Shown one piece after another: positions 52,317-60,817 of a DNA stretch of 64,000 nt. Both the position numbers and the translations under genes were made by a program. The notes under the pieces were generated by a model. That model was not told where the DNA came from. It saw only the letters and a program-made list of their open reading frames with translations, and did no database searches. Numbering within the stretch: position 1 is the stretch's first letter; each line of letters begins with the position of its first letter. The DNA is taken from positions 113,546 to 177,545 of the IMG/VR virus record IMGVR_UViG_3300027969_000042, one strand, 5' to 3'. Source of the stretch: a virus.

Positions 52317-54080
52317 TTAGAATTCAAACTCACCACCACCTTCTGGAGCAGCAGGTGCTTCAGGTGCGGCTTGAGGTGCGGCTTGAGCACCACCACCTTC
52401 TGGAGCGGCTTGAGCACCACCTTCTGGAGCAATTTGACCACCACCTTCTGGAGGTGCACCACCTTCGGCAGGCATTCCAGCACCACCTCCACCACCTTCT
52501 GATGGCATACCAGGTTCACCAGTCGCACCGGCCGCAGCGTTCATCGCATCTTTATCCCAGTATTTTTGATTTTCTGCTTTTTCCTCTGGACTAAGTTTAA
52601 AGATATTATCCATAATCCACTCAATATGAAAATAAGGTTTCTCACCATTCATTACACCAAGCATTGTACCAACAATACCTGCTTTCTTTTCTAAATTATT
52701 TAATTTCTTCCATTCTTCAAATACTTGATTTGAGAAGAAAGTAATATCAACTCCATTAGTAAAGAATTCATCTTCTATAAACTCAGGGAACTCTATCAAC
52801 ATTTGTAGTCTCAATGGTTTAACAATCAATTCTTTGAAATTTGCTCTTAACCTACTAATAAAGTTATGAAATTTAATCTCATCTCTTGTCATCTCAGCGG
52901 CATCAGTAACTAAATTACCACCACCATTATCACTTTCAAATCTTGACATTGGAATCTTAGAAGATCTTTTCAATGCTTTGAAGAACCAGTCTAACATTGA
53001 GTCATCATTTAAGTTATGTCCCTGTGGAGAAACTAATTCCATATTAGGAGTACCACCATCTCCATCAGGAAACCAAATTTGCTTGTTATATGGTAAGTGT
53101 TTAGAACCATTGATAGTCATCGTACCCAATGATTCATCCCATTCTACTTCTTCTGAATAATCATGTATCAATTGACCTATTTGTTCTTCAGCTCTTTGTC
53201 TAGACATCCCTTTAATCGGAATAGTAAACTTTTGATAAACAGTAGCATTGATAATGTTAAACATTATTCTCGTCTGTTGTAAAATCTTTAATTGATTATA
53301 AGGTTTAATTAAACCCTCTATGTATGATGTTTCAGAAAATTCGTTTTGAGTTGAATATGAAATATAAACTAATTGTGAATCTAAAAATATTCTTCTTAAT
53401 TGTGGATCTTCAGGAAACTGAATCCATAAGTGTCCTATACTTGGTTCATATGCAGGAACCACGGTCTCTGGTCTAATTCTATTAAATCCAATAATATTCT
53501 TCTTTTTATCATCATAAATAATCTCGAGTGCCAAATATCCATCAATCAAGAAATCCTTCATCATGTTCCAAGCAGTGATATTATCTGCAAATCCAAACTT
53601 GTTATAAATTCTCTCAAAATACTCTTGGTACTTATCTTGTACTTCTTGTGAATAAGACGTTGGAAGTGCCGTAACAGAACAGAAATCTCTCTCATCATTA
53701 TACACTATACATTCGTCTGCAACAGTGCTTATAAAGTCTCTAATTTCATCTTTAACTGAATACTCTCTTAAAATTCTTCTTTTATCTGCGTAAGCTTTAT
53801 CTAAATAGGGAATAGACTTTCTGTTTAATACTGATGCAACGGCTCTAGAACTAAAGAAATCATACATCGAATTTCCTTTAGCAGCATACGGATCCTCATT
53901 GATACCAATACCTACTTGATTTCTTACAATCATATCATCAAAGTTCATACCGTATGATGACAAGTTTCTCAAAATCCTACTAAATAATCCTTTGTTCTCA
54001 ACTCCAGATGAATTTACCATCGCAAAGTTTGACCCAACGTTATTTTGATTCTCTTGACTGAAATTATTATATGACGCCAT
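52317..54080 (-). CDS. gp20: Portal protein, gp20-like
   Basis: 587 residues. Portal core features: RNSSYG-type start region, EIRDFISTVADECIVYNDER, YNDKRK-like beta region, GDGGTPNMELVSPQGHNLND and SKIPMSRFES...AEMTRDEIKFHNFISRLRANF, as in T4 gp20 (G-G-Q-N-L-G and T-R-D-E-x-x-F-x-x-F-I). The last 75 residues are a Gly/Ala/Pro/Glu tail of disordered repeats. The portal forms the 12-subunit DNA gate. A promoter-like element lies 58 bases upstream. Confidence 0.88.
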   Translation of the reverse strand: MASYNNFSQENQNNVGSNFAMVNSSGVENKGLFSRILRNLSSYGMNFDDMIVRNQVGIGINEDPYAAKGNSMYDFFSSRAVASVLNRKSIPYLDKAYADKRRILREYSVKDEIRDFISTVADECIVYNDERDFCSVTALPTSYSQEVQDKYQEYFERIYNKFGFADNITAWNMMKDFLIDGYLALEIIYDDKKKNIIGFNRIRPETVVPAYEPSIGHLWIQFPEDPQLRRIFLDSQLVYISYSTQNEFSETSYIEGLIKPYNQLKILQQTRIMFNIINATVYQKFTIPIKGMSRQRAEEQIGQLIHDYSEEVEWDESLGTMTINGSKHLPYNKQIWFPDGDGGTPNMELVSPQGHNLNDDSMLDWFFKALKRSSKIPMSRFESDNGGGNLVTDAAEMTRDEIKFHNFISRLRANFKELIVKPLRLQMLIEFPEFIEDEFFTNGVDITFFSNQVFEEWKKLNNLEKKAGIVGTMLGVMNGEKPYFHIEWIMDNIFKLSPEEKAENQKYWDKDAMNAAAGATGEPGMPSEGGGGGAGMPAEGGAPPEGGGQIAPEGGAQAAPEGGGAQAAPQAAPEAPAAPEGGGEFEF

Positions 54081-54137
54081 ATTCTAAATTATCTTTCTTT
54101 ATATCTCTGTTTATTTTACTACAGAGTGGTTGCAAAT

Positions 54138-54148
54138 TATATATTAAA
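54138..54148 (-). promoter_or_regulatory. Promoter-like element of portal gene
   Basis: Perfect minus-strand copy, 57 bases before the portal start and just past the HTH gene stop. Confidence 0.5.
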
Positions 54149-54151
54149 TTT

Positions 54152-54307
54152 CTAACATTTATTATCTTCATTAGACTTTTTATTTTTTTCAATATAAATG
54201 TATCTACCTGTTGGAGTAAGTTCTATATCGATTACACCTTTTTTAACCCAGTTACTTAGTGTTCTTCGGGTTATATTATATTTTTCCATTACATCTTTTG
54301 CTTTCAT
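54152..54307 (-). CDS. 51-residue MerR/excisionase-type HTH protein
   Basis: MKAKDVMEKYNITRRTLSNW then VKKGVIDIELTPTGRYIYIE: an N-terminal helix-turn-helix with a beta wing, the pattern of excisionase and MerR-type binding domains. It is followed by a short charged tail. It has its own TTTAATATATA four bases before the ATG. Candidate regulator or small packaging factor; the region is otherwise gene-free. Confidence 0.75.
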   Translation of the reverse strand: MKAKDVMEKYNITRRTLSNWVKKGVIDIELTPTGRYIYIEKNKKSNEDNKC

Positions 54308-54311
54308 ATAG

Positions 54312-54322
54312 TATATATTAAA
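54312..54322 (-). promoter_or_regulatory. Promoter-like element of HTH gene
   Basis: Perfect minus-strand copy, four bases before ATG 54307. Confidence 0.55.
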
Positions 54323-54366
54323 AATGTGTTACCTCTTTTTCTACATTATACATATTTTTCTATATT

Positions 54367-55062
54367 TTATCTCTTTCCATACTTGGTAAGACTGGTCTGC
54401 AGACGTTTTATATGATCTCTCATAACATTATATTTGTCTGATATTTCGTTATTTACATCATAGAAGTCACTTAGAATAGATGAGATTACTTCTTTATGTC
54501 TTTCATTTCTACTAGAAAGTTTTGCTTGCCAGATTTGTACTAGTTTTTGTGGATCATATTTATTGATAGGATGTTGTGAGTAAAGAAATCTAGGTAGTAG
54601 TTCTAAATGAATTCTATGAACCAAAACTAGTTGTACTGCATTAAACTCCATTAAAGCATATTCAAATCCAGAATTTAACAATTCTTTATACATTCCTTCA
54701 TAATTTACTTTTAAGAAAGTATTATTCTCAAAGTCTTTTGGTAGTATATACTTATCAAATATCTGAGCTCTTATCTCCATTGGAATAAAATTAAAGTTGA
54801 CTGCAAATAAAATTACTTTATCTTCAAATTTCTTAAAATCAACAACAAATACTGGTGCAAATCGCATCCAATTAGAATCATCTTTATATGTGAAGAAATA
54901 GAAACCACCAGGATAAATATCTCTTATATTTATAGATTCAACATCTTTATCAGATTTTTGATACTTTTCATAAAAAAAAAGTGAATTATTTTTAAAATTC
55001 TCAACAATTCCATTTCCATTATAAAGTAAACTTAATTTTACACGTTCTAATAATTCTCCCAT
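54367..55062 (-). CDS. Structural protein, probable head/neck component
   Basis: 231 residues. IYPGGFYFFTYKDDSNWMRF, APVFVVDFKKF and LFAVNFNFIPMEIRAQIFDK form a beta-rich core; the C-terminal half is helical with RRLQTSLTKYGKR-type end. I recall the PGxxxFFxY ... PVFVVDF pattern from T4-like phage virion proteins. It lies between portal and gp4 genes. The endonuclease gene upstream overlaps it by 16 bases, suggesting insertion right before this gene. Confidence 0.5.
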   Translation of the reverse strand: MGELLERVKLSLLYNGNGIVENFKNNSLFFYEKYQKSDKDVESINIRDIYPGGFYFFTYKDDSNWMRFAPVFVVDFKKFEDKVILFAVNFNFIPMEIRAQIFDKYILPKDFENNTFLKVNYEGMYKELLNSGFEYALMEFNAVQLVLVHRIHLELLPRFLYSQHPINKYDPQKLVQIWQAKLSSRNERHKEVISSILSDFYDVNNEISDKYNVMRDHIKRLQTSLTKYGKR

Positions 55063-55964
55063 AACTCTTGACTAAGTATTTTTTCTATCTTATTATAATC
55101 TTTATAACTTATTCTTAAAATTTTAATATTATTATCTAGACAATATTTATTTTTAATATTATCTTTTATTTTAGTTAATTTTAAAGTATCATCTCCACCA
55201 AAAAAATCAATTGACCTTGAATGTTGTTTACCGTCAAACTCAATACACATATTTTTTTCTTTTAAATAGAAATCAAATGGTAAACATTTTTTATATAAAC
55301 AATCATCAAATTTATATTCTCTATTAAATATAATATCATTATTCAATAGATAATCTTGTATTCTTAATTCACCTTTACTACTCGAACACTTGGGACATCC
55401 AGAACCATTAACGTGTGTATTTGGTTGTTGGTTAAAAATACCATGTTTCTCACATATTATATTTACTTTAATCTTATCTGATATATAATCAACTTCCGAA
55501 TAGTCATATTTATTATTATGTATTATTTTTGATTGTTCTATAAATTTATTTTTATTTAATTTTAATCTATCTATCTTGGAACACTGATTACAACCGTTTC
55601 TATTTAGGTGATTTACCGGTGTTTCCATAAATTCTCCGTGTACTGGACAAATTATTACCACCTTAGTATTTCTATTTATATAATCAACTTTCGAATAATC
55701 AAATTTGAAGTTATATTTCATATTCGATTTTTCTATAAATTCATTATTCTTCCTTTGATTAAAAGAAACCAACTTACTTGAACACTTTTTACAAATATTT
55801 CCCTGTATATGATTAAGAGGGGTTTGTTCAAATTCACCGTGTACTGGACAAATTATAACTACCTTTTCCATACAATTTATATAAATAGTCTTTGAATAAT
55901 CATAAGTATCATTATGTACTTTCTTACCCTTTAAAATGAATTCTTCCTTTGTTAATTTTTTCAT
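55047..55964 (-). CDS. EDxHD-type (Vsr-like) homing endonuclease
   Basis: 305 residues. Three repeats of a zinc-ribbon-like unit, type VIICPVHGEFEQTPLNHIQG plus CxxC, lead to a nuclease domain with MCIEFDGKQHSRSIDFFGGD, the ED-x-H pattern of EDxHD homing endonucleases. It is a free-standing mobile gene. Its 3' end overlaps the 54367 gene. The + strand sequence just before its start matches that before the LAGLIDADG gene at 39336. Confidence 0.85.
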   Translation of the reverse strand: MKKLTKEEFILKGKKVHNDTYDYSKTIYINCMEKVVIICPVHGEFEQTPLNHIQGNICKKCSSKLVSFNQRKNNEFIEKSNMKYNFKFDYSKVDYINRNTKVVIICPVHGEFMETPVNHLNRNGCNQCSKIDRLKLNKNKFIEQSKIIHNNKYDYSEVDYISDKIKVNIICEKHGIFNQQPNTHVNGSGCPKCSSSKGELRIQDYLLNNDIIFNREYKFDDCLYKKCLPFDFYLKEKNMCIEFDGKQHSRSIDFFGGDDTLKLTKIKDNIKNKYCLDNNIKILRISYKDYNKIEKILSQELWENY

Positions 55965-56034
55965 ATATTATATATAAAAATTATCCATCCCTGTAATGAA
56001 TAATAAGGGAATTATTTTTATTTATATATAAAAT

Positions 56035-56562
56035 ATGATAAATTCAAAACCAAATAATAAGAACTACAATCAGGGAAATTTCATCCCGGTAAATAAGGAT
56101 AAAGTAATGAAACTAAATACTAATGGTGGAGTTTACTTTAGAAGCTCTTGGGAGAAGAGAATAATGACTTGGTTAGATAATAACTCAAGTATTTTAATGT
56201 GGGGTGCAGAGTGTCTTAAAATACCTTATCAAATGACTCATTTTGACAATGGTGATATGAAAGTTAAAGAACATTGTTACTATCCCGACTTTTATTATGA
56301 GATGCAACTTGCAGATGGAACTAGGAAAAGAGTTGTAGTTGAGGTAAAACCAATGAAAGAATACCAAATGGTAATTGATTTAAAAGAAGGTAAGATGAAT
56401 GTTCCTACAAATGGATTAAAGAAGTTAAAAAACTTCGAGTATGACCTCAAAATGGCTTATAAGAATAAGAATAAGTGGGAGACTATGATTTCTTGGTGTG
56501 ATAAGAAGGGTTATGATTTTATAATCATAACTGAACAACACTTAAAAAAGTTTGGAATATAA
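56035..56562 (+). CDS. gp4: Head completion nuclease, gp4-like
   Basis: 175 residues. GVYFRSSWEKRIMTWLDNNS, MWGAECLKIPYQ, HCYYPDFYYEM and RVVVEVKPMKEYQ match T4 gp4 (gp50), a PD-(D/E)XK-like protein (PDF...EVK) that trims and finishes DNA-filled heads. Length is close to T4's. It is on the + strand, alone between - strand structural genes. The downstream membrane-protein gene overlaps its end convergently. Confidence 0.85.
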   Translation: MINSKPNNKNYNQGNFIPVNKDKVMKLNTNGGVYFRSSWEKRIMTWLDNNSSILMWGAECLKIPYQMTHFDNGDMKVKEHCYYPDFYYEMQLADGTRKRVVVEVKPMKEYQMVIDLKEGKMNVPTNGLKKLKNFEYDLKMAYKNKNKWETMISWCDKKGYDFIIITEQHLKKFGI

Positions 56563-56871
56563 TAAGATAAGTAGAATAATAATTGTTATATGAGGATATA
56601 AATAAGAAAATATTTGATATATTTTTTTATTTATATGATACAAAGGAAACTTTAATAGGTATGTTATAGTTAAGATATAGAAATATAACTTATACTCAGT
56701 AAATAAACCAATAAATACAAAGACATAGTATAATAGATTTATATAATAATATAAAACATCTAGTAATCTAATATTAGTTTTTTCAGAAAATCTCGTTTGT
56801 AAATAATCTCTATTTTTAAGAAAATAAATATTATTTATTATAAATAATAAAATTACTAAACTAACAATCAT
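56542..56871 (-). CDS. Small multi-pass membrane protein
   Basis: 109 residues, mostly hydrophobic: MIVSLVILLFIINNIYFLKN, YYYINLLYYVFVFIGLF, YFYILTITYLLKFPLYHI and PHITIIILLILLYSKLF give about four membrane segments. Overlaps the gp4 stop by 21 bases convergently and the 56861 gene by 11 bases. No family recognised; a lysis or exclusion role is possible. Confidence 0.55.
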   Translation of the reverse strand: MIVSLVILLFIINNIYFLKNRDYLQTRFSEKTNIRLLDVLYYYINLLYYVFVFIGLFTEYKLYFYILTITYLLKFPLYHINKKIYQIFSYLYPHITIIILLILLYSKLF

Positions 56872-57160
56872 TTGGTATTATATCTTTTAATTGTATTAGA
56901 TTATTAAATTCGTTTTGTAATAATCTAATTGTTTTGTCTATCTTTATTAGGTTGTAAACATCATCGTTTACCAAGACCTCAACTGGTTCACCAACTGCAG
57001 AATCATAATCATTTGGTATTTTTAAATTTTCTCTAAATTCATAGATTGATTTTAAATATTTTTGATTTGATTCTAGATCGATATGTAGTGAACATCCATC
57101 AGGTCTTGTTCCTTCATTACTAATTGACTCTTCCCAGATTTGAAGATAAACTTTATTCAT
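56861..57160 (-). CDS. Hypothetical protein
   Basis: 99 residues, acidic, helical: MNKVYLQIWEESISNEGTRP... The start of GCSLHIDLES looks like a small conserved phage motif, but I cannot name it. Overlaps the membrane-protein start, suggesting co-translation. Confidence 0.6.
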   Translation of the reverse strand: MNKVYLQIWEESISNEGTRPDGCSLHIDLESNQKYLKSIYEFRENLKIPNDYDSAVGEPVEVLVNDDVYNLIKIDKTIRLLQNEFNNLIQLKDIIPNDC

Positions 57161-57186
57161 AAAAATTTGTTTAAAAGTATTCTATA

Positions 57187-57312
57187 CTAAAAATTAAATA
57201 AGTTTTTTATTCTTTTCTTTCTTATATAATTCTTAGGAACAAAATTTGCAGTTGTGAACCCAGGATCTGAGACTAAATCAAATGTTTGTATATTAAATTG
57301 AGTGTAATCCAT
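57187..57312 (-). CDS. 41-residue frame resembling the end of the gp21-like protease domain
   Basis: MDYTQFNIQTFDLVSDPGFT then TANFVPKNYIRKKRIKNLFN. FDLVSDPGFTTANF parallels YDIVADPGFASAKM in the protease/scaffold fusion at 47200-49392. Its ATG lies inside the end of the gp55 gene. Either a short fragment of a protease gene left by rearrangement or a coincidence of a short motif. Confidence 0.4.
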   Translation of the reverse strand: MDYTQFNIQTFDLVSDPGFTTANFVPKNYIRKKRIKNLFNF

Positions 57313-57667
57313 TTCCATCGTTGGCACCATTTATTGAGATAAGTTTAATTAAATGTTCATTATCTCCTTTCTTTTTATAAAGGTCATTCCATCCTTTAGC
57401 CAATCCTCTTTTAAAGATTTCTGTAAAATAAGCAAATGCGTTGATTGATTTGTCTTCGTTAAAATTGAACCAGTTTTGAAACATATCTAGTAAACCACTT
57501 TGGTAGCAATCTAACTTGTCATCATTTGACCAGTATCTCATTTTTCTTATTGTCTTTTTTGCTAGTAACTCTAGCATTTTCTCCGCATTTCTTGTTAGTC
57601 GACCTTGTGCCTTTGACACAATGATCTCGATGTATAATTCTTTATTATTTAAGTACATATATAGCAT
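57293..57667 (-). CDS. gp55: Late sigma factor, gp55-like
   Basis: 124 residues. YLNNKELYIEIIVSKAQGRL corresponds to YVNNKELLQAIIDWKTEL of T4 gp55; further on, DKLDCYQSGLLDMFQNWFNF and KSINAFAYFTEIFKRGLAKG match the gp55 region equivalent to sigma region 2 (DGIEASIKGLHNFDE and NPHAYITQACFNAFVQRI). T4 gp55 recognises an 8-bp -10-type late promoter. The second ATG (57658) is an alternative start. It supports the TTTAATATATA element as the late promoter here. Confidence 0.82.
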   Translation of the reverse strand: MLYMYLNNKELYIEIIVSKAQGRLTRNAEKMLELLAKKTIRKMRYWSNDDKLDCYQSGLLDMFQNWFNFNEDKSINAFAYFTEIFKRGLAKGWNDLYKKKGDNEHLIKLISINGANDGNGLHSI

Positions 57668-57740
57668 TTATTTTTTTCAGAGTTGAACTCTGTAATGCTA
57701 TTCATTCATGTTATATATATTTGTTAAAAAAAGTTTAAAA

Positions 57741-57772
57741 AAAATACCCAAACTTTCATTTGGGTATTTTTT
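57741..57772 (-). terminator. Terminator
   Basis: AAAATACCCAAA/TTTGGGTATTTT with CTTTCA loop after the coiled-coil membrane gene. Confidence 0.75.
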
Positions 57773-58427
57773 ATTCTTTTTTCTCACTGGCATATTTAAC
57801 ACCCATGATTGTACCTACAATAGAAAAAGCATTAGTAAGAAGTATTCCAAACATATTACTCCAAGTTGAACCAATAATTTGTGTATCTGCACCACTGAAT
57901 AAAGCAATTGCATACATTATTGTTGTTGTTACACCGACACCCATAATTACATAAAGAGCAACCTTTACAATTGTACTTATAAGTTCTGTCTGAGATTTCT
58001 TTTGTACGATTTCCAAATCATCTAATGCGGCATCTTTAGCATCCTCAGCCAGTTTTTTAGCTAACTCAGTAACTTCTAATGCAGTCTTTAACTCTTCATT
58101 TATTCTTTCATTTTCAATCTGTGAAGCAAGAAGATCTTTATTTGCTAACTCTATAACTTCCAATGTTTCTTTTAACTCTTCATTGATTCTTTCATTTTCT
58201 ACCTGTGATTCAAGAAGATCTTTATTTTGTATTTGTACTTGTTTTGTAATATCAAGTCTTCTTCTTCTCGTTTCTTTATCTTTATCGAGACAATCTTTAA
58301 TATATTTAGAAAATTCATCATCACCAGGTTCTGCCTCAATAATTTTTAGAATATTACCTTCAAGAAATATTTTTTTTAATTTCTTAATATCTAAGAGTAA
58401 GTCTCTCGTAATTTTATCTACTTTCAT
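57771..58427 (-). CDS. Coiled-coil membrane protein
   Basis: 218 residues. Residues 60-130 form a coiled coil with a duplicated unit, NKDLLESQVENERINEELKE and NKDLLASQIENERINEELKT. Two transmembrane segments follow (about 150-182 and 190-212). Probable membrane-anchored phage protein. A terminator lies between its stop and the next gene; a hairpin lies upstream at 58450-58496. Confidence 0.6.
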   Translation of the reverse strand: MKVDKITRDLLLDIKKLKKIFLEGNILKIIEAEPGDDEFSKYIKDCLDKDKETRRRRLDITKQVQIQNKDLLESQVENERINEELKETLEVIELANKDLLASQIENERINEELKTALEVTELAKKLAEDAKDAALDDLEIVQKKSQTELISTIVKVALYVIMGVGVTTTIMYAIALFSGADTQIIGSTWSNMFGILLTNAFSIVGTIMGVKYASEKKE

Positions 58428-58449
58428 ATTTTACATATATCTTTAATTG

Positions 58450-58496
58450 AACATTGCTGACCTCATGACCCGAAGGTATTAGAAATCAGCAATGTT
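58450..58496 (-). other. Intergenic hairpin
   Basis: Arms AACATTGCTGA and TCAGCAATGTT (11 bp, perfect) enclose a 25-nt loop with a smaller CCT/AGG stem. No T-run follows, so it is not a simple terminator; could be an RNA processing site or regulatory hairpin. Confidence 0.55.
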
Positions 58497-58521
58497 ATGA
58501 ATAATAACTTATTTAGTTATC

Positions 58522-59805
58522 TTATCCTTTTATTCTTTCTTTATATTGTAATTCTTTAACTGCACTTAATTCAGTAGAAAGATTAGCTTGTCTTTTTTCT
58601 AAGTTAGATAAAGCAGTTGTTAAAACTTCTGATTCACCAATCATTTTTAAAGAACCTTTAACTTTATCAATATTAAATTCAACATCTTCTAATTTAAGAG
58701 AAATTTCTCTTTCTTTATCTTCAAGTTTTCTTTTAACAATTAATTCTTTACTTAATTTATTTTCGTAGAAATAAGTTAAATCATAGTTTAATTCATTTCT
58801 TACTTCATTTACTAATTCCAAAGCTGATTCATATTTAAAAAATGAGTTACCATATCTTTCATCACATCTGTAAACAAAAGTATTATTTTTGTAATTGAAT
58901 GCAAATACTTCTAAATAAGGATTTACTAAGTTATTAACTCTTTTTACAACATCTAATTCAACAAATTTATCTAAGTTTTTAGAAGTTTCTAATAAAACTG
59001 GATAAAAGTTTTTGTTAACGATAGGAATAATTGGAGAGTTAAATAAACTTTCTAATGTAGTTTCTTCATTTAATTCGTCATCATTGATGAATAATCCACT
59101 TTTTTTACCAACTGATAAACCAATTGTTAGATATTCTGAAATTCTAAAGTTAATTCTACTTTCAGTAACAGTTGAGTATTTCATTGCAGTTTCTAAAGTT
59201 CTTAAACTTCTTAATGCAGTTTCATCTTTAATATGATTTTCTAATAATGTTTTTTCAATTGAATTTTCAGTCAATAAAAACCAAGAATCTCTAACTAAAG
59301 CAACATGCCCTTCTTCAACTTGTTCTACAACAGTAAAGATTGACTCACCACTACCACCACTTAAAAGATTAGATCTTTTTTCTGGAGATTTTGTTAAGTT
59401 ATGAACAAATACTTTAATTTCTGGAACCCAGTCATAAATAGCTAATTCATTAAGAATTTTTGACATTCTATCTTGATCTGATTCAAGATTAATTGTTTGT
59501 AATAAAACGTTTATAGGTTGTCTGTAAAGTTCTCCTTGATTTCTTGTATTAAGAACACCATATAGATTTTTCAATTCGTATAGTAATTCAAATGCAGCCA
59601 TATCATCATTAAGACCTTCTAATAATACCTTCACACCTTTATCATAAGTATAAGGTTTTAATCTTTCATTAAGAGAAGTAATTATAGTTTTCTCTGAATG
59701 TTGATTACAAGCATTCATATGTCCTTCTACAATCGTAGATATTTCTTCTTGATCAAGAGAAAGATCCTTTTTGAAGTTAAACAATTCAAGTTTAAGATTC
59801 TTCAT
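58522..59805 (-). CDS. Structural or core protein, unknown
   Basis: 427 residues, acidic and helical, with a central Gly-rich stretch (SGGSGESIFTVVEQVEEGHV) and a C-terminal coiled coil (KREISLKLEDVEF...). MKNLKLELFNFKKDL is a weak relative of the packaging leader. A virion or core protein is inferred from size and location beside the gp15-like gene. Confidence 0.5.
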   Translation of the reverse strand: MKNLKLELFNFKKDLSLDQEEISTIVEGHMNACNQHSEKTIITSLNERLKPYTYDKGVKVLLEGLNDDMAAFELLYELKNLYGVLNTRNQGELYRQPINVLLQTINLESDQDRMSKILNELAIYDWVPEIKVFVHNLTKSPEKRSNLLSGGSGESIFTVVEQVEEGHVALVRDSWFLLTENSIEKTLLENHIKDETALRSLRTLETAMKYSTVTESRINFRISEYLTIGLSVGKKSGLFINDDELNEETTLESLFNSPIIPIVNKNFYPVLLETSKNLDKFVELDVVKRVNNLVNPYLEVFAFNYKNNTFVYRCDERYGNSFFKYESALELVNEVRNELNYDLTYFYENKLSKELIVKRKLEDKEREISLKLEDVEFNIDKVKGSLKMIGESEVLTTALSNLEKRQANLSTELSAVKELQYKERIKG

Positions 59806-59875
59806 ATTTCTAATTTATTATTTTTTTATATTACTATATATTAAGGGAAAAAAGCCATTTTTTTCCTTTTTTATT

Positions 59876-60769
59876 TTATTTCTTATTATTTCCCAAATCA
59901 CCGTTAGGATTATCATATCTTCTAGAGCTTTGTTCTCTAGCTCTTAGAATATTATTAAACCAACGTGTTCTTTTAGGCGTTACAAAAAATCCAGAATTTG
60001 GTTCTCCAGCAGTACTTCCACCTCGAACATTATTAAAAAAGTCAGAATAACCACCTTCTAGTGTATATCCATTCATATCTGACATACCACCATTTTCTTT
60101 TGTATAACCAGGGAAGTCTACTCTATCTCTTCTAAAAGCAGGATAGTATGTTTGTACTTCAAATGATACAGTCATTTTTATAGAATTGTCAGATGTTAAA
60201 TTTTTATCTCTAGTCATTTCAATAGAATTTGAATCTGGCATTAGAATAACTGCATCTATATTCATAAAGTTATGTTCAAAATACATAAATTTATATATCC
60301 ATAATGTATCCATAATAGCTTGACTACATTTAAAACTATCTATCTCACTTGATAATGTAATTACTAAGTCATAACTAACTGTTACAGGAACTGCTCTAAT
60401 TCGGCCTAAAACTTTTTTTATTTCAACTTCATTCTCAACAACAGTTCTTAACCAAACATTTGGATTTGCAAATTCATCTGAACGAATTGCAAATGACTTC
60501 ATAGTTAGATGTCCTCTTGGTATAATATCTGTATTTAATTCAAGATACCTACCATTTCCAGTAGAATCGCCTGAAACTATATCATCAGTAAATGTATCTA
60601 ACAAAAATCTTTCATCACCAGTCATTGAATAGTAGAAAGGAACTTCTACAAATTTATCACCAGACGTAAATCTATTTACCCACTTTACTTGACCCTCTAA
60701 TGTATCTAATACACATACTGTCAAATCTCTAAAGAATACATCTTCAAAATTAAATCTATCTCCAATCAT
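59876..60769 (-). CDS. gp15: Tail completion/sheath stabiliser, gp15-like
   Basis: 297 residues. FTSGDKFVEVPFYYSMTGDE resembles T4 gp15 LESGDKFIRVPITYASKEHF; the late segment IKMTVSFEVQTYYPAFRRD matches RIEWSLTFEVNGWMYPPVD; DAVILMPDSNSIEMT fits the region between. T4 gp15 caps the tail sheath and joins head to tail. Similarity is modest but spread along the protein. Confidence 0.65.
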   Translation of the reverse strand: MIGDRFNFEDVFFRDLTVCVLDTLEGQVKWVNRFTSGDKFVEVPFYYSMTGDERFLLDTFTDDIVSGDSTGNGRYLELNTDIIPRGHLTMKSFAIRSDEFANPNVWLRTVVENEVEIKKVLGRIRAVPVTVSYDLVITLSSEIDSFKCSQAIMDTLWIYKFMYFEHNFMNIDAVILMPDSNSIEMTRDKNLTSDNSIKMTVSFEVQTYYPAFRRDRVDFPGYTKENGGMSDMNGYTLEGGYSDFFNNVRGGSTAGEPNSGFFVTPKRTRWFNNILRAREQSSRRYDNPNGDLGNNKK

Positions 60770-60774
60770 AAAAG

Positions 60775-60785
60775 TATATATTAAA
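60775..60785 (-). promoter_or_regulatory. Promoter-like element of gp15 gene
   Basis: Perfect minus-strand copy, five bases before ATG 60769. Confidence 0.55.
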
Positions 60786-60801
60786 AAATATAAGTCTCTA
60801 A

Positions 60802-60812
60802 TTTAATATATA
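60802..60812 (+). promoter_or_regulatory. Promoter-like element (TTTAATATATA)
   Basis: Perfect match; precedes 60818, back to back with a minus-strand copy at 60775. Confidence 0.6.
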
Positions 60813-60817
60813 GATAT

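Noticed and set aside
52250-52594. Frames rich in His/Leu/Val over the portal tail
   Set aside because: Antisense or out-of-frame readings of the Gly/Ala/Pro repeat tail.
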